35,434 nucleotides of DNA from Caulobacteraceae bacterium (GTDB lineage: Bacteria > Pseudomonadota > Alphaproteobacteria > Caulobacterales > Aquidulcibacteraceae). Below, piece after piece: positions 34,206 through 35,434 of this stretch. The position numbers and the translations under genes were made by a program. The DNA lies in the NCBI GenBank assembly GCA_009773335.1, contig WRPF01000038.1:1-35434 (forward strand), given 5' to 3'. The stretch's first letter is position 1; each line of letters begins with the position of its first letter. Under the pieces are notes generated by a model. That model did no database searches, was not told the DNA's origin, and worked only from the letters and a program-made list of their open reading frames with translations.

Positions 34206-35434
34206 ATGGCTTCGCCCCTCGCTTCGGCCCTCGACGGCGCCCGTGTGCTCTACCGGCTCCTGCCGATGAGCCTGAGGCTCCCGGCTGGCCGGGCGATGCG
34301 GGCCGTACTCGAACCGGCGCTGGCGGCGCGGTTGCCGAAGGCCCAGACGGGTCTGCGTCTGCCGGCGAACGCCGCGACCCTGATCGGCCTCTTCAGCGCG
34401 CCGCTCGGCCACGGCACGGCGGCGCACCTGTGCGCTCTGGAACTGCGCGCGGCGGGCGTCGAAGTCTCCGAGATCGACGTGAGCGCCTCGGTCGGCGCGC
34501 CGGTCGAGACCATGACAGCGAACGCAAAGTCGAACGACGGCGCCGCCGTGCTGATGATGAATCCGGACACGGCGGTGCATGCGCTCTCGCGCGGCGCGGC
34601 GGACCTTGTGCGCGGACGGCGCGTGATCGGCTACTGGGTGTGGGAACTGGAGGCGCCGCCGTCTCACTGGCGCGTGGGACGCGGGCTTGTTCACGAGATC
34701 TGGACGCCGAGCGCATTTTCCGCCGTGGCCGCGCGCGCTGCGTTCGATGTTCCTGTTTCAGTGATTCCGCACCCGGCTGCGCTGCGGCCGCCCGTAACGC
34801 CGACGCCGGAATCGCGCGCGGCGGGGCGCAAGCGCATCGGCGTGGGCGCTGGCGATTTCGTCGCGTTCCAGAGTTTCTCGCTCGCCTCGAGCCTCGAACG
34901 GAAAAACCCGCTCGCCGCCATCCGCGCATTCCGCGATGCATTCGGCGCCGATCCGAAGGCGCATCTCGTCATCCGCATGAGCCAGGGCGACCGCTATCCG
35001 CAGGCGCGGGAAAAATTGCGCACCGCGGTGCGCGAAGCCGGTCCGGGCGTGACCCTGATCGAGGCCGCAGGCTACGACGAACTCATGGCGCTCTATGCCG
35101 CGTGCGATGTGTACATTTCGCTCCATCGCAGCGAAGGCTTCGGGCTGAATCTCGCCGAGGCGATGCTCGCCGAACGCGCCGTGATCGCGACGGGGTGGTC
35201 CGGCAATCTCGACTTCATGGATGGGGACTCGTCGGCATTGATCCCCGCGAAACTCGTTCCCGTGCGCGATCCGCAGCGCGTCTATTCGGTCGCCGGAGCA
35301 AGATGGGCGGAGCCGGACCATGACGCGACGGTTGAATCGTTGCGCCTTCTACGCGCCAATCCCGATTCGCGCGCGGCGATGGCGACGCGCGGCGCGGAAC
35401 GTGCGCGCGCCCTTCTCGGCGGCGGGGCAGCGGC
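34206..35434 (+). CDS. GT4-type glycosyltransferase (3' end outside window)
   Basis: At least 409 residues, open at the right edge. The N-terminal half has LIGLFSAPLGHGTAAHLCALELRAAGVEVSEID and the donor-side IGYWVWELEAPPSHWRVGRGLVHEIWTPS. The C-terminal half has the GT-B nucleotide-sugar site (FVAFQSFSLASSLERKNPLAAIRAF), then YAACDVYISLHRSEGFGLNLAEAMLAERAVIATGWSGNLDFM, with the E-x7-E motif of family 4. It is probably a cytoplasmic enzyme building a surface polysaccharide together with the divergent aminotransferase. The start at 34206 is the best ATG; the upstream ribosome-binding site is weak. Confidence 0.88.
   Translation, partial: MASPLASALDGARVLYRLLPMSLRLPAGRAMRAVLEPALAARLPKAQTGLRLPANAATLIGLFSAPLGHGTAAHLCALELRAAGVEVSEIDVSASVGAPVETMTANAKSNDGAAVLMMNPDTAVHALSRGAADLVRGRRVIGYWVWELEAPPSHWRVGRGLVHEIWTPSAFSAVAARAAFDVPVSVIPHPAALRPPVTPTPESRAAGRKRIGVGAGDFVAFQSFSLASSLERKNPLAAIRAFRDAFGADPKAHLVIRMSQGDRYPQAREKLRTAVREAGPGVTLIEAAGYDELMALYAACDVYISLHRSEGFGLNLAEAMLAERAVIATGWSGNLDFMDGDSSALIPAKLVPVRDPQRVYSVAGARWAEPDHDATVESLRLLRANPDSRAAMATRGAERARALLGGGAA

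Overview
The window is high-GC, gene-dense DNA that reads as the chromosome of an alphaproteobacterium. The case rests on an mreB-mreC cell-shape pair, a HisKA_2-type kinase with a single-domain receiver behind an EcfG-like promoter, a TonB-dependent receptor, and two copies of a palindromic intergenic repeat of alphaproteobacterial style. Caulobacterales or a Hyphomonas-like lineage fits best, but that is inference; there is no rRNA or tRNA in the window to fix it. I see no phage, no transposase gene and no CRISPR array.

Layout: (1) 1-2111, mreC (cut by the window edge) and mreB on the minus strand. (2) 2442-4713, a MoxR-type AAA ATPase convergent with an exported caspase-OmpA fusion. (3) 5046-5652, a small basic helical protein followed by a long hairpin element (cassette copy 1). 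(4) 5767-7456, tldD and a 36-residue Lys/Ala-rich protein with a strong terminator. (5) 7477-10668, a SAM methyltransferase divergent from a TonB receptor. (6) 10676-17450, a palindromic repeat, an orphan VirD4/TraG-like ATPase, a POT peptide transporter, a GNAT acetyltransferase, an enolase-superfamily enzyme and gshA. (7) 17545-20710, rsmE, a two-helix membrane protein, a stand-alone ClpX-type zinc finger of unusual base composition and a serine beta-lactamase-like hydrolase. (8) 20756-22606, a receiver-histidine kinase operon. (9) 22628-26202, a Baeyer-Villiger-type monooxygenase, a secreted repeat protein and a sirtuin. (10) 26327-29817, UvrD/PcrA helicase carrying an in-frame palindromic insertion, a ParE-like toxin-antitoxin pair and a small exported protein. 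(11) 29980-31392, cassette copy 2, an RluF-like pseudouridine synthase and the second palindromic repeat. (12) 31389-35434, a DUF1254/DUF1214 Tat-type protein, a WbpE-like sugar aminotransferase and the start of a GT4 glycosyltransferase, probably the edge of a surface-polysaccharide locus.

The most unusual signal is the two-copy cassette at about 4941-5652 and 29881-30567. Both copies carry the same 22-bp upstream motif, a paralogous small basic protein ending in Asp-Thr-Ser, and a downstream long inverted repeat whose arms differ between copies yet still pair, enclosing an identical 25-nt core that can fold by itself. The UvrD insertion uses arms of similar design. Together they point to a family of palindromic elements active in this genome, some travelling with a protein gene I cannot assign to a known family.
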